A stretch of DNA of 20,397 nt from Desulfamplus sp. (GTDB lineage: Bacteria; Desulfobacterota; Desulfobacteria; Desulfobacterales; Desulfobacteraceae): positions 2,474 through 22,870 of the forward strand of contig JADFXA010000006.1 in the NCBI GenBank assembly GCA_015233755.1. Reading direction: 5' to 3'. The position numbers and the translations under genes are program-made. Below the pieces are notes generated by a model. It was given only the letters and a program-made list of their open reading frames with translations, ran no database searches and was not told where the DNA came from. Numbering within the stretch: position 1 is the stretch's first letter; every line of letters starts with the position of its first letter. Positions 1 to 7,646 of the stretch are shown piece after piece.

Positions 1-292
1 TCATAGAATCAAAGAGTGCATTTTCTTGGAACATATAGCTAAAATTACGTTTAAAATCTTCTCTTCTATTCCCAGACATAGAAGATATCTCTTCTCCTTT
101 AAATAATACTTTTCCTGAATCATGGTGCATAAGCCCTATAATGTGCTTTAAAAGCACACTTTTCCCTGAACCGCTTTTGCCAATGATAACAGTGATTTCA
201 TCCTCATATATTGCAAGATTAACACCTTGCATAACGTGGTTGTTTCCAAAACTTTTTCTAACATCTATAAATTCAATCAAAGGAGCTTTCAT
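1..292 (-). CDS. mlaF: MlaF-type ABC transporter ATP-binding protein (partial, N-terminal 97 residues)
   Basis: This is the ATPase subunit of a phospholipid/organic-solvent ABC importer that maintains outer-membrane lipid asymmetry; it works at the cytoplasmic face with the MlaE permease. The visible protein starts MKAPLIEFIDVRKSFGNN, has a Walker A motif GKSGSGKS at residues 38-45 and a Q-loop glutamine at about residue 89 (SYMFQEN). The signature motif, Walker B and H-loop lie beyond the left edge. The ATG at 290-292 is the only sensible start. The gene follows mlaE on the same strand after 92 bp, so the two are probably cotranscribed, in the order E then F. The family assignment rests on the adjacent MlaE and on the N-terminal sequence, and is confident. 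Confidence 0.9.
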   Translation of the reverse strand, partial: MKAPLIEFIDVRKSFGNNHVMQGVNLAIYEDEITVIIGKSGSGKSVLLKHIIGLMHHDSGKVLFKGEEISSMSGNRREDFKRNFSYMFQENALFDSM

Positions 293-317
293 AAAAATCC
301 ATTTTTTTTGCTAAGTA

Positions 318-356
318 ATCACCATATAAATACTGAACTTTTTAAGTAGTGGTGAT
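318..356. other. Nested inverted repeats between mlaE and mlaF
   Basis: An outer 7-bp pair, ATCACCA (318-324) with TGGTGAT (350-356), encloses a small inner hairpin, ACTT-TTT-AAGT (337-347). It sits in the 92-bp gap between two genes that would normally be tightly coupled. It could be an mRNA stem that sets the E:F ratio or a processing site. It is AT-rich and weak, so it may be chance. Confidence 0.3.
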
Positions 357-384
357 ATATTTGAGCAACTATCTTCTATAAAAT

Positions 385-1176
385 TTATAAAAGAAGGTAA
401 GTTATTACATAATCAAACACCAAAATCATAACACATGAGTTTACAACAGCAGTAGTAGTTGAAAAACTTACCCCTTTTGCACCAAACCCACCCCTTGTCT
501 GAAGATGGGTAAAATATCCTTGAGAACAGCATATTGTTGTAACCACAATTGCAAATACAAAAGATTTTACAAATCCTCCAATAACATCAGCCATGATAAC
601 ACTATCATTTACCCTATAGATATAAATTCCGCCATTAATTCCAAGCATAAGAGAGCCAGTAACATAACCTCCGAAAATACCTATTACATCAAATAATGCG
701 GTCAGAAGAGGGAAGCTTATTATAGATGCCACAATTCTTGGGCTGAATATAAATCTAACAGGATTGATGTTCATTGTTTCAAGTGCATCTATCTGTTCTG
801 AAATTCGCATAACTCCAATCTCAGCAGCCATTGCAGAACCAGCTCTTGCCGTAATCATAATTGCTGTAAGCACAGGTCCAAGTTCGCGAATCAACGTCAA
901 AGCAACAGCTGAACCAAGCATTCCTTCAGAGCCAAATTTTATAAGGGTATAATAGCCTTGAAGGCCCAAAACCATCCCTGTAAAGATACCTGTCAACATA
1001 ATGACCACCATTGATTTAGTGCCAATAAACCATGTGTGTTCAATAATTTTAAATATCTGAAAAGGAAAAGTAAAAATATGAAAAAGCCCAGTAAACAGAA
1101 AAATAAAGATTCTACCAACGTTTTCAATTTGTTGGATTGTCCAAAAGCCAATATTTTCAACAGTTCTTATTATCAT
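385..1176 (-). CDS. mlaE: MlaE-family ABC transporter permease
   Basis: This is the inner-membrane permease of the Mla phospholipid transport system, partner of the ATPase encoded just downstream. The family-typical core is present: RELGPVLTAIMITARAGSAM followed by AEIGVMRISEQIDALETM, the cytoplasmic coupling region that contacts MlaF, at about residues 97-136. There are about five hydrophobic segments, and the 263-aa length is normal for MlaE. I chose the ATG at 1174-1176 (MIIRTVENIG), which has GGTGG five bases upstream. A GTG nine bases further upstream (1185) is also open and would add three residues. MlaD, the substrate-binding partner, is not in view and may lie beyond the left edge. 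Confidence 0.93.
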   Translation of the reverse strand: MIIRTVENIGFWTIQQIENVGRIFIFLFTGLFHIFTFPFQIFKIIEHTWFIGTKSMVVIMLTGIFTGMVLGLQGYYTLIKFGSEGMLGSAVALTLIRELGPVLTAIMITARAGSAMAAEIGVMRISEQIDALETMNINPVRFIFSPRIVASIISFPLLTALFDVIGIFGGYVTGSLMLGINGGIYIYRVNDSVIMADVIGGFVKSFVFAIVVTTICCSQGYFTHLQTRGGFGAKGVSFSTTTAVVNSCVMILVFDYVITYLLL

Positions 1177-1356
1177 CAATACCACCGTAACTATTGTAGA
1201 TTCTTAAGTTTCATAATAATTATTTACAAATAAGCTAAGAGTTACTATGAAAAATTTAAGATGGTTATATACTATAAATCACACGTGAATGAAACATGAT
1301 TCATCTGAAAACTTAGCTGTTTTAAGATAAAAAATTGGCATATTCTATAAACTCCC

Positions 1357-1387
1357 TTGACACTACTATGAAAACATAATACGTATT
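1357..1387 (+). promoter_or_regulatory. Candidate sigma-70-type promoter for the plus-strand unit
   Basis: A perfect -35 box TTGACA is at 1357-1362. The sequence 16-18 bases downstream (around 1379-1386, ATACGTAT) is a poor -10 match and overlaps the AATACGTATT palindrome. If it is used, a protein on the palindrome would block it. The assignment is weak because of the -10. Confidence 0.3.
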
Positions 1388-1398
1388 GACTTAGTCAA
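1378..1398. promoter_or_regulatory. Two overlapping palindromes, candidate operator
   Basis: AATACGTATT (1378-1387) is a perfect 10-bp palindrome. It overlaps by two bases the 13-bp palindrome TTGACTTAGTCAA (1386-1398), which is symmetric around one central base. They lie about 90 bp upstream of a gene whose product has a ribbon-helix-helix DNA-binding N-terminus. Such proteins commonly bind short palindromes and often repress their own operon, so this is a natural candidate binding site. The binding itself is inferred. Confidence 0.45.
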
Positions 1399-1485
1399 CA
1401 CCTCTTAAACAGTATTGCTACTGATTAAACATAGATATACGGGCACATTAAACACTCTTACAAAACAATTATGGAGATAAAAAAC

Positions 1486-1959
1486 ATGACACGTAAAATA
1501 ACTTTAAGCATTCCAGACATGCTTTATGAAAAAATGGAAGAGTGGCGGCAATCTTTTAATTTCTCCAAAATGTTTCAAGATGCTTTAGCTGAAGCAATAC
1601 ATAAAAAAGAGGAGTTTCAAAAAAGACTTCAAGAAGATCATGACATGGCAGCGATTATAGATAGGCTGAAACATGAAAAAAAACAAGCTGAAGGAAATTA
1701 CTCTGAGAATGGACATTCAAAAGGGCTGCAATGGGCAAAAAATGCTCATTACAATGACCTCGTCTATGCACTTGGACTCTCTTCAGCCGTAGAGATGATA
1801 AAAGATGATACTCTTGGAGGCTATTTTAATAATCTCTTATCTTCTGAAAACCTTATTGAGAAGACAGCAGAGGGTGCTAATAAATATGGCAGGCTTTTTT
1901 TAGATGGTTGGCGTAGAGGTGTGCGAGATTTTTGGAACGAGATAAAGGAAAAAATATAA
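1486..1959 (+). CDS. Ribbon-helix-helix (CopG/Arc-like) protein with unrecognised C-terminal domain
   Basis: The 157-aa product begins MTRKITLSIPDMLYEKMEEW, the amphipathic strand-plus-helix pattern of ribbon-helix-helix DNA-binding proteins (residues 1-40). A charged helical linker follows to about residue 70. A C-terminal domain of about 85 residues contains KGLQWAKNAHYNDL and ends GWRRGVRDFWNEIKEKI; I do not recognise it. An in-frame ATG at 1471 is open, but the GGAG directly after it (1473-1476) lies nine bases before the ATG at 1486 and so is best read as that start's ribosome binding site. It is first in a plus-strand unit with the small ORF and the activase. Likely role: transcriptional regulator, perhaps autoregulatory. 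No toxin-like partner is evident, so an antitoxin role is not supported. Confidence 0.75.
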   Translation: MTRKITLSIPDMLYEKMEEWRQSFNFSKMFQDALAEAIHKKEEFQKRLQEDHDMAAIIDRLKHEKKQAEGNYSENGHSKGLQWAKNAHYNDLVYALGLSSAVEMIKDDTLGGYFNNLLSSENLIEKTAEGANKYGRLFLDGWRRGVRDFWNEIKEKI

Positions 1960-2069
1960 TGGTCAAAGTCCAGATTCAAGTCCAAATGCGATTACAAATG
2001 AAAATAGATAAACAAGTAGATAAAAAGGTAATAAAGCAAATAGCTATTCTGTTTAAGGAGAATATCTGA
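1959..2069 (+). CDS. Small ORF, 36 aa, overlapping the stop of the RHH gene
   Basis: This ORF is ATG..TGA and starts inside the previous stop codon (TAATG at 1957-1961); its own stop ends two bases before the ATG of the activase. An AAAGGA sequence lies about ten bases upstream of its start. The product begins with a strictly alternating stretch (V-K-V-Q-I-Q-V-Q-M-R-L-Q-M-K-I), an ideal amphipathic beta strand, followed by a basic helix-prone tail ending ILFKENI. The AAGGAG near its end (2055-2060) is the ribosome binding site of the activase gene, so translation of this ORF could couple the flanking genes. I recognise no family. It fills the gap between the two genes exactly, which favours a real translated unit, but it could also be only a coupling leader. 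Confidence 0.5.
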   Translation: MVKVQIQVQMRLQMKIDKQVDKKVIKQIAILFKENI

Positions 2070-2071
2070 AA

Positions 2072-5000
2072 ATGGAAAATAATATAAATATTTTGGGTAT
2101 TGATGTCGGCTCTGTATCTGTTTCTATTGCTGGTATAAAAAATGATGAATTGGGAACTATTTTATGTAGAGGAAGTGCTTTTCATCATGGCAATATAGCA
2201 GAAGGTCTTCAAAATGCTCTGTCAGGAGTAGATTTAACAATTTTTAATTATGTTGCTGTAACCTCTTCAACTCCCCAGACCATTAGAAGCTCTCAAATAT
2301 ATGATGATCAGGTTGCAATTATTAGAGCTGCCCGCCATTTTCATAAAAATATCGGGGCAATTCTTAATGTTGGTGGTGAAAAATTTAGTTTAAGTCTGTT
2401 TGATGAATGTGGAAAATATTGCGGCTCTAAAAACAACACCTCATGTGCTGCTGGAACTGGAAGTTTTCTTGACCAGCAATCTAAACGTCTTGGATTGTCG
2501 CACCCAGAAGAGTTAAGCAATGCTGCTTTTGAGAACACTCTTAGGATTCCTGATATTGCAACCCGTTGTGCAGTTTTTGCAAAAACTGACCTTATACATG
2601 CCCAGCAAGAGGGATTTTCTGTCCCTCAAATATGCGATGGGTTGTGTAAAGGGCTTGCAAGAAATATCTACAACACTCTATTTACTAATGAAGTCATAAA
2701 TAAGCCCATTATATTTTGTGGTGGTGTTTCCAAAAATAGGTCAGTCAAAAAGCATCTTGAAGAATTGATAAATCAAAGTGATAAATCAAATATAGGAGAG
2801 AGTCTTATTTGCGATAACAACTCTCACCTTTATGGTGCAATCGGTGCTGCTCTTTGCATGGCTGATGAGCTACAAAGCAATATAGAGAATAATATAAATA
2901 GTGATGGACTTGATATTTTGGATAACCAAATAAATTCTACTACTTCATACAGTAAAATAAATATCAAGAATATAAATGATCTTTTGATAGAAAAAGAGAA
3001 ACAACAGAAATTTTTTTATCCTGAATTGACTCTTACGCTATCTGATTACCCTGATTTTAAGGCGTTTAAGAGTGAAATATTTGAAGGAGTTGAGGTTGAC
3101 ATTTATGAAGACCCTATAAATGTTTCTTTTAACTTTTCTGATCCTTCAATTGGTTTAAATCGCTGCTACCTTGGACTTGATGTCGGTTCAACCAGCACAA
3201 AAGCTGTTATAATTACAGAAAAAGGGACAGTTTTGGCAGGATTTTACACAAGAACTGCATCAAGACCCGTTCAGGCTGTGCAGGCGATTTTTAAATCTGC
3301 TGATAAATTTATATCTGATTATAATCTCAACATAACCATAATTGGGTGTGGAACTACTGGTTCTGGAAGAAAATTATCTGCTGGAGTTATAGGTGCTGAT
3401 TTGGTGCTTGATGAGATAACAGCACACTCAAGAGCTGCTTATGAACTCAGTAACAGTGTTGATACTATAATTGAAATTGGTGGTCAGGATGCAAAATTTA
3501 CCACCATGAAAAATGGTGTTGTAACATCATCTTTTATGAACACTGTCTGTGCTGCTGGAACTGGAAGTTTTATAGAAGAGCAGGCTTTAAAACTTGGCTG
3601 CCCTTTATCTGAATATTCAGCACGAACAGAATCTGTAAAATCGCCAATATCAAGTGATAGATGCACAGTTTTCATGGAAAGAGACATGAACCACTTTCTC
3701 TCTGAAGGATACAGTGTAGATGAGGTTCTTGCATCTGCTCTTCATTCAGTTAGAGATAACTATATGACTAAAGTTGCAACTGAAGCAAAGATTGGAGACA
3801 CTATTTTGTTTCAAGGGGCAACTGCAAAAAATAGAGCATTAGTTGCGGCTTTTGAACAACGACTAAAAAAGCCTATTCATGTCTCTAAATTTTGCCATCT
3901 TACTGGTGCACTTGGTGTTGCTTTGACAATAAAAGATATGCACACTCAAGTTGCATTTATAAGCAATAATGAGCAGATACAAGAATCTCTATCTATAAAT
4001 GGGGATCAAAAGAGTAATGAAGAGCAAATCAATGGTTATAATAAGATTTATCTAACAGGAGAGGAGAAATATCCAAAGAGCAAATTTAGAGGTTTTGAGC
4101 TGTGGAAAAAAGAGATTCCAGTACGTCAAGAGACCTGTAATCTTTGTACAAATAGTTGTAAGCTCACAATTGTTGAAATGGATAGTGAGGCAGTAGCTTT
4201 TGGTTTCTTGTGCGGAAGAGATTATGGAACAGACCATTATGTAGCAAAGGAGAATAATTTCCACCTTCTTAAAGAAAGAAAAAAGGCGGTAACTCTGCCT
4301 TATCCATGCAAGACTCAATATCCATTTACAGTTGGTATTCCAGCAGCACTTCATCTTGTCGAAGATTTAGAATTTTGGAAGATTTTTTTCAACTACCTTG
4401 GGATTAAAACCATTACCAGTGAACGTATGAAATCGCCTGTAACGCGCGGTCGTTCTATTGCCAATGCTGAGTTTTGCACACCAGTTACATCCATTCATGG
4501 GCATGTTGACTATCTTATGGAAAAGGCTGATTATGTCTTTCTTCCGTTCTATTTTGAAAACAAAAACAGAGAAAAAAATGGAAGACGGCAATATTGTTAT
4601 TACACCCAGTACGTTCCATCAGTTATTGCAGCTTTGCCAAACATACAAAAAGATAAGTTGCTATCACCTGTTGTAAAAGACCTCTATACCAATTTTTATA
4701 CTAAAATAGAGCTTTATCGTGCTTTTAAAAGCATTGCAAATTCAGTTATCAATTCTGAAAATAAAATATCTGATGACTCTTTTATAAAATTTTTTGACGA
4801 CTCTCTTATTAGCTTTTTTGATATAAGCTCTGCTTATGATAAGGCTTTGGAGTGGAAAAAAGGGGCGGAAAATCAGCTTAAAGGGCTTTACGCAGAACAG
4901 ATAGAAATATCTGATGACATTAATGTTTTACTTGTTGGCAGACCTTACACAATCTTATCAGAATCTTTAAATAGCAAGATTCCAGATATTTTCTCGTCTT

Positions 5001-6739
5001 TACGTATAAAAACATTTTTACAAGATATGCTTGATTTTGAGAGCTGCGATTTTACTGAAATCGAGCCCCTTTTAAAAGAGATTCATTGGGAACATGCTGC
5101 AACAATATTAAAAGCAACATTGATTGCAGCAAGGACAGACAATCTATTCCCAGTTTATATAACCTCTTTTAAATGCTCGCCAGATTCATTTGGAGTTGAT
5201 TACTTTAAGAAGATAATGGAAGCATACGACAAACCGTATCTTGTTCTTGAGCTTGATGAGCATGACTCAAGTGTTGGATATGAAACACGTATTGAAGCTG
5301 CTGTAAGAGCATTTAGAAATTTTAGCCAGTCAAAAAATTATTCTAAAGATAAAACTATAAATCTTTCTCATCTTAATCCTCAACTTGAAAACACACTACC
5401 CCAGAAAAGAGCTTTGTCTGGAAAAAGAGGCTGGTCAATATCAACGCTGCTTCAAGATGAGAATAATCTTTCAGGCAAAACAATAATCATGCCAAATTGG
5501 GACTCTATAACTTGCTCATTTTTAGCAGCAACTTTACGAGGTGAAGGCTATGATGCAATTTTGACTGAAGAGAGTGATGACACTATTAAGCAAAGCCTTA
5601 AAACCAACACTGGTCAATGTATTCCGCTAAATGCAATTGCAAGCGGTTATATTCAGACTATGATTAATAGAAATCTAAATCCTGAAAATTGTCTTCTTTG
5701 GATGAGCAAATCTGAAATATCGTGCAATATAAAACTTTACCCACACCATATAAAATCTATTATCTCTTCTAACAAAGAGATAACAAACCCTAACAGTGAA
5801 TTAGGCAGCGTTAACTTTAAATCAAATAAAACTTCATTAGATAAAAGAGAGATTGAGGCTAATCTTGCAAAAGCAGGAGTTTATAAAGGAGAGCTCTCAT
5901 TTAGTGAAATATCTGTTCGTGCTTCATTAAATGCCTATTTTTCTTATATGTTTGGTGGACTTTTAAGAGCTTTGGGGTGCAAGATTAGACCTTACGAAAA
6001 GGTAAGAGGTCAAACTGATGAGGCTATAAAGCAGGCCATTCGTATTTTAAATATGGCATTTGAGGGAAAGACAACAAGAGAGGATTCTCTTAAAATTGCA
6101 CTATCTCAATTTGAAACTATAGAGACCTATCCAAGGGAGAATCGTCCGAAGGTTGGTATCTTTGGTGATTTTTACGTCAGAGATAATGATGTTATGAATC
6201 AAAATCTGATTCATTTTATTGAGGAGCATGGCGGAGAGGTTGTAACAACCCCATATTATCGTTTTGCAAAAATGATCGCAGAGTCATATTTTAAGAAGTG
6301 GTTTAAAGAGGGAAGGTATTTAAGTATTATATCTAATAAGGCGATCCTTACAACCATGACTCAGTTTGAGAAGCGCTACTATCGTTACTTTGAACCATTC
6401 TTTAATGAACCAGACCACACTTACAACGATGACTTTAAAAGCGTACTTGCAAATTATGGCCTATTGCCTGAACATACTGGTGAGTCAATGGATAATATAT
6501 TGAAAATTCACTACACAATGAAAGAGAATCCTGATCTTGCCCTGTTTGTCCAGACAAGTCCATCTTTTTGTTGTCCAGGTTTAGTTACAGAGGCTATGAG
6601 TGCTAAGATTGAAAAAATAACAGGAGTACCTGTAGTCAGCATCACCTACGATGCTTTAGGTGGAAACAAGAACAGAGTTATAATTCCATTTTTACAGTAT
6701 AGAAGGGAAACTCAATTATCATCATTCTCGGGTAGATAA
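2072..6739 (+). CDS. Giant acyl-CoA dehydratase activase: two BadF/BcrA-type ATPase domains, DUF2229 and C-terminal HgdB-like region
   Basis: Proteins of this class use ATP to inject low-potential electrons into radical acyl-CoA dehydratases or related double-cubane enzymes. The 1555-aa chain has two ASKHA-fold domains (about 5-265 and 365-620). Each carries the two cysteines that bind a [4Fe-4S] cluster between HgdC subunits: C125 (SCAAGTGSF) and C166 (RCAVF), then C493 (VCAAGTGSF) and C531 (RCTVF). Domain 2 has canonical phosphate motifs (LDVGSTSTK at 369-377, IGGQDAK at 469-475). Domain 1 is degenerate (IDVGSVSVS, NVGGEKF). A DUF2229-like region follows, with CNLCTNSC at 689-696 and C714, and then an HgdB-like region ending with a CC pair at 1500-1501. 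AAGGAG lies 11 bases before the ATG. The substrate enzyme is not in the window. Domain assignment is confident; the specific partner is unknown. Confidence 0.88.
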   Translation: MENNINILGIDVGSVSVSIAGIKNDELGTILCRGSAFHHGNIAEGLQNALSGVDLTIFNYVAVTSSTPQTIRSSQIYDDQVAIIRAARHFHKNIGAILNVGGEKFSLSLFDECGKYCGSKNNTSCAAGTGSFLDQQSKRLGLSHPEELSNAAFENTLRIPDIATRCAVFAKTDLIHAQQEGFSVPQICDGLCKGLARNIYNTLFTNEVINKPIIFCGGVSKNRSVKKHLEELINQSDKSNIGESLICDNNSHLYGAIGAALCMADELQSNIENNINSDGLDILDNQINSTTSYSKINIKNINDLLIEKEKQQKFFYPELTLTLSDYPDFKAFKSEIFEGVEVDIYEDPINVSFNFSDPSIGLNRCYLGLDVGSTSTKAVIITEKGTVLAGFYTRTASRPVQAVQAIFKSADKFISDYNLNITIIGCGTTGSGRKLSAGVIGADLVLDEITAHSRAAYELSNSVDTIIEIGGQDAKFTTMKNGVVTSSFMNTVCAAGTGSFIEEQALKLGCPLSEYSARTESVKSPISSDRCTVFMERDMNHFLSEGYSVDEVLASALHSVRDNYMTKVATEAKIGDTILFQGATAKNRALVAAFEQRLKKPIHVSKFCHLTGALGVALTIKDMHTQVAFISNNEQIQESLSINGDQKSNEEQINGYNKIYLTGEEKYPKSKFRGFELWKKEIPVRQETCNLCTNSCKLTIVEMDSEAVAFGFLCGRDYGTDHYVAKENNFHLLKERKKAVTLPYPCKTQYPFTVGIPAALHLVEDLEFWKIFFNYLGIKTITSERMKSPVTRGRSIANAEFCTPVTSIHGHVDYLMEKADYVFLPFYFENKNREKNGRRQYCYYTQYVPSVIAALPNIQKDKLLSPVVKDLYTNFYTKIELYRAFKSIANSVINSENKISDDSFIKFFDDSLISFFDISSAYDKALEWKKGAENQLKGLYAEQIEISDDINVLLVGRPYTILSESLNSKIPDIFSSLRIKTFLQDMLDFESCDFTEIEPLLKEIHWEHAATILKATLIAARTDNLFPVYITSFKCSPDSFGVDYFKKIMEAYDKPYLVLELDEHDSSVGYETRIEAAVRAFRNFSQSKNYSKDKTINLSHLNPQLENTLPQKRALSGKRGWSISTLLQDENNLSGKTIIMPNWDSITCSFLAATLRGEGYDAILTEESDDTIKQSLKTNTGQCIPLNAIASGYIQTMINRNLNPENCLLWMSKSEISCNIKLYPHHIKSIISSNKEITNPNSELGSVNFKSNKTSLDKREIEANLAKAGVYKGELSFSEISVRASLNAYFSYMFGGLLRALGCKIRPYEKVRGQTDEAIKQAIRILNMAFEGKTTREDSLKIALSQFETIETYPRENRPKVGIFGDFYVRDNDVMNQNLIHFIEEHGGEVVTTPYYRFAKMIAESYFKKWFKEGRYLSIISNKAILTTMTQFEKRYYRYFEPFFNEPDHTYNDDFKSVLANYGLLPEHTGESMDNILKIHYTMKENPDLALFVQTSPSFCCPGLVTEAMSAKIEKITGVPVVSITYDALGGNKNRVIIPFLQYRRETQLSSFSGR

Positions 6740-6774
6740 ATATTTTTAACAAAATTTTATAATAAGATAATGGT

Positions 6775-7602
6775 TTACTTTTTTTTCCAGATATTCACAA
6801 AACGTTTTTGGAGAATTGTGGGTAGATATGGTTCAAGCTCAGGATTATGAACAAGAAAGTTGTGCTGATACTGCATTCTACTCACATCAATAAGACTATA
6901 GCTCTCTAATGACCTAACATAATTCATGTAATAACCATCATAGTTTTTAAGATAAACAGGAGATCTATTGCTTATCTCATTAAAATTTTCACCCGTATAT
7001 TTTAAAAGCGATGAAAAATTATTTAAATAGTTCGAAAGATGGCCTAAATATTTAATTACAATAGGTTCTTTGTAATATTCTTCAATTTTAAGCAGCCAGT
7101 CAAAGTTCTCCTCAAGCAGTAGATTCCTGTAATCATTAACAATAAGTATAAATTTCTTTATCATTTTGTCATTTTCATCAAATATAGACTTCATAGTATC
7201 AACAAGGGTATACGCTTCATCTATTTTTTTAGTACTTGAATCAACGCTTGAAAGATTATCAATCTCTAAAGTCATATAGTTAAGTTGTGTTATAGAATAT
7301 TTAAGCTGCTCTGTTAACTTTAACACCTCCTTGGCTGTAGGGGATAATTGAGAATAGATAATCTTATCCTTAATTCTTGAGTATAAAAAAGATTCTCCAA
7401 TACCTACAGCTATAAAGACAAATATCAAGATTGCCAGAGGAATTAGACTCTTTTCCCTTCTTGTTTTAATTATGTAATATATAATTGTTATTGGAGCAAA
7501 GAAAATAACAGCAGCCCACCATCTTGGCATTTTCTCTTTTTCTGAGTCAATATAAACAAATATTGATAAGATCAGTGCAACTGGAAAGTATATAAAGAAC
7601 AA
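6775..7602 (-). CDS. Unrecognised membrane-anchored protein downstream of comEC
   Basis: The 275-aa product has three N-terminal hydrophobic segments (about residues 1-18, 28-47 and 53-73), then a roughly 200-residue Lys/Glu/Tyr-rich, mostly helical region with no membrane segments. That region starts at YSRIKDKIIYSQLSPTAKEV and has heptad-like stretches around 90-150. I do not recognise a family. The start is TTG at 7600-7602, preceded by AAAAGGAG with seven bases between, a strong ribosome binding site that supports this unusual start. It lies 44 bp after comEC on the same strand and probably shares its transcript. It converges with the activase gene, with only 35 bp between the two stop codons and no clear terminator there. 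Confidence 0.7.
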   Translation of the reverse strand: MFFIYFPVALILSIFVYIDSEKEKMPRWWAAVIFFAPITIIYYIIKTRREKSLIPLAILIFVFIAVGIGESFLYSRIKDKIIYSQLSPTAKEVLKLTEQLKYSITQLNYMTLEIDNLSSVDSSTKKIDEAYTLVDTMKSIFDENDKMIKKFILIVNDYRNLLLEENFDWLLKIEEYYKEPIVIKYLGHLSNYLNNFSSLLKYTGENFNEISNRSPVYLKNYDGYYMNYVRSLESYSLIDVSRMQYQHNFLVHNPELEPYLPTILQKRFVNIWKKK

Positions 7603-7646
7603 ACTATTTCTCCTTTTAACTGTGTATCTGGCAATTTATAAACATC

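Larger units (their letters stand above)
1177..1485. other. Divergent intergenic region, no gene seen
   Basis: This 309-bp AT-rich stretch separates divergent mlaE and the ribbon-helix-helix gene, so it should carry both promoters. I see no ORF or RNA gene that I can support. It contains an imperfect palindrome, ATGAAACATGATTCAT, at 1289-1304, two abutting palindromes at 1378-1398 (listed separately), and a TTGACA box at 1357-1362 facing the plus-strand genes. A plausible minus-strand promoter for mlaE is not clear. Confidence 0.5.

Noticed and set aside
1471..1485. Upstream in-frame ATG as start of the RHH protein
   Set aside because: The GGAG directly following it is at the right distance to be the ribosome binding site for the ATG at 1486, and the RHH strand begins there.
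1486..2069. Toxin-antitoxin pair (RHH antitoxin plus small toxin)
   Set aside because: The 36-aa ORF does not resemble a known toxin, and its position and coupling to the activase fit a different role better.
4052..4354. 100-codon minus-strand ORF inside the activase
   Set aside because: It overlaps conserved activase sequence, has no ribosome binding context and no recognisable motif.
6740..6774. Bidirectional terminator between the converging activase and membrane-protein genes
   Set aside because: The 35-bp gap is AT-rich but has no stable stem; the T-run nearby belongs to lysine codons of the minus-strand gene.
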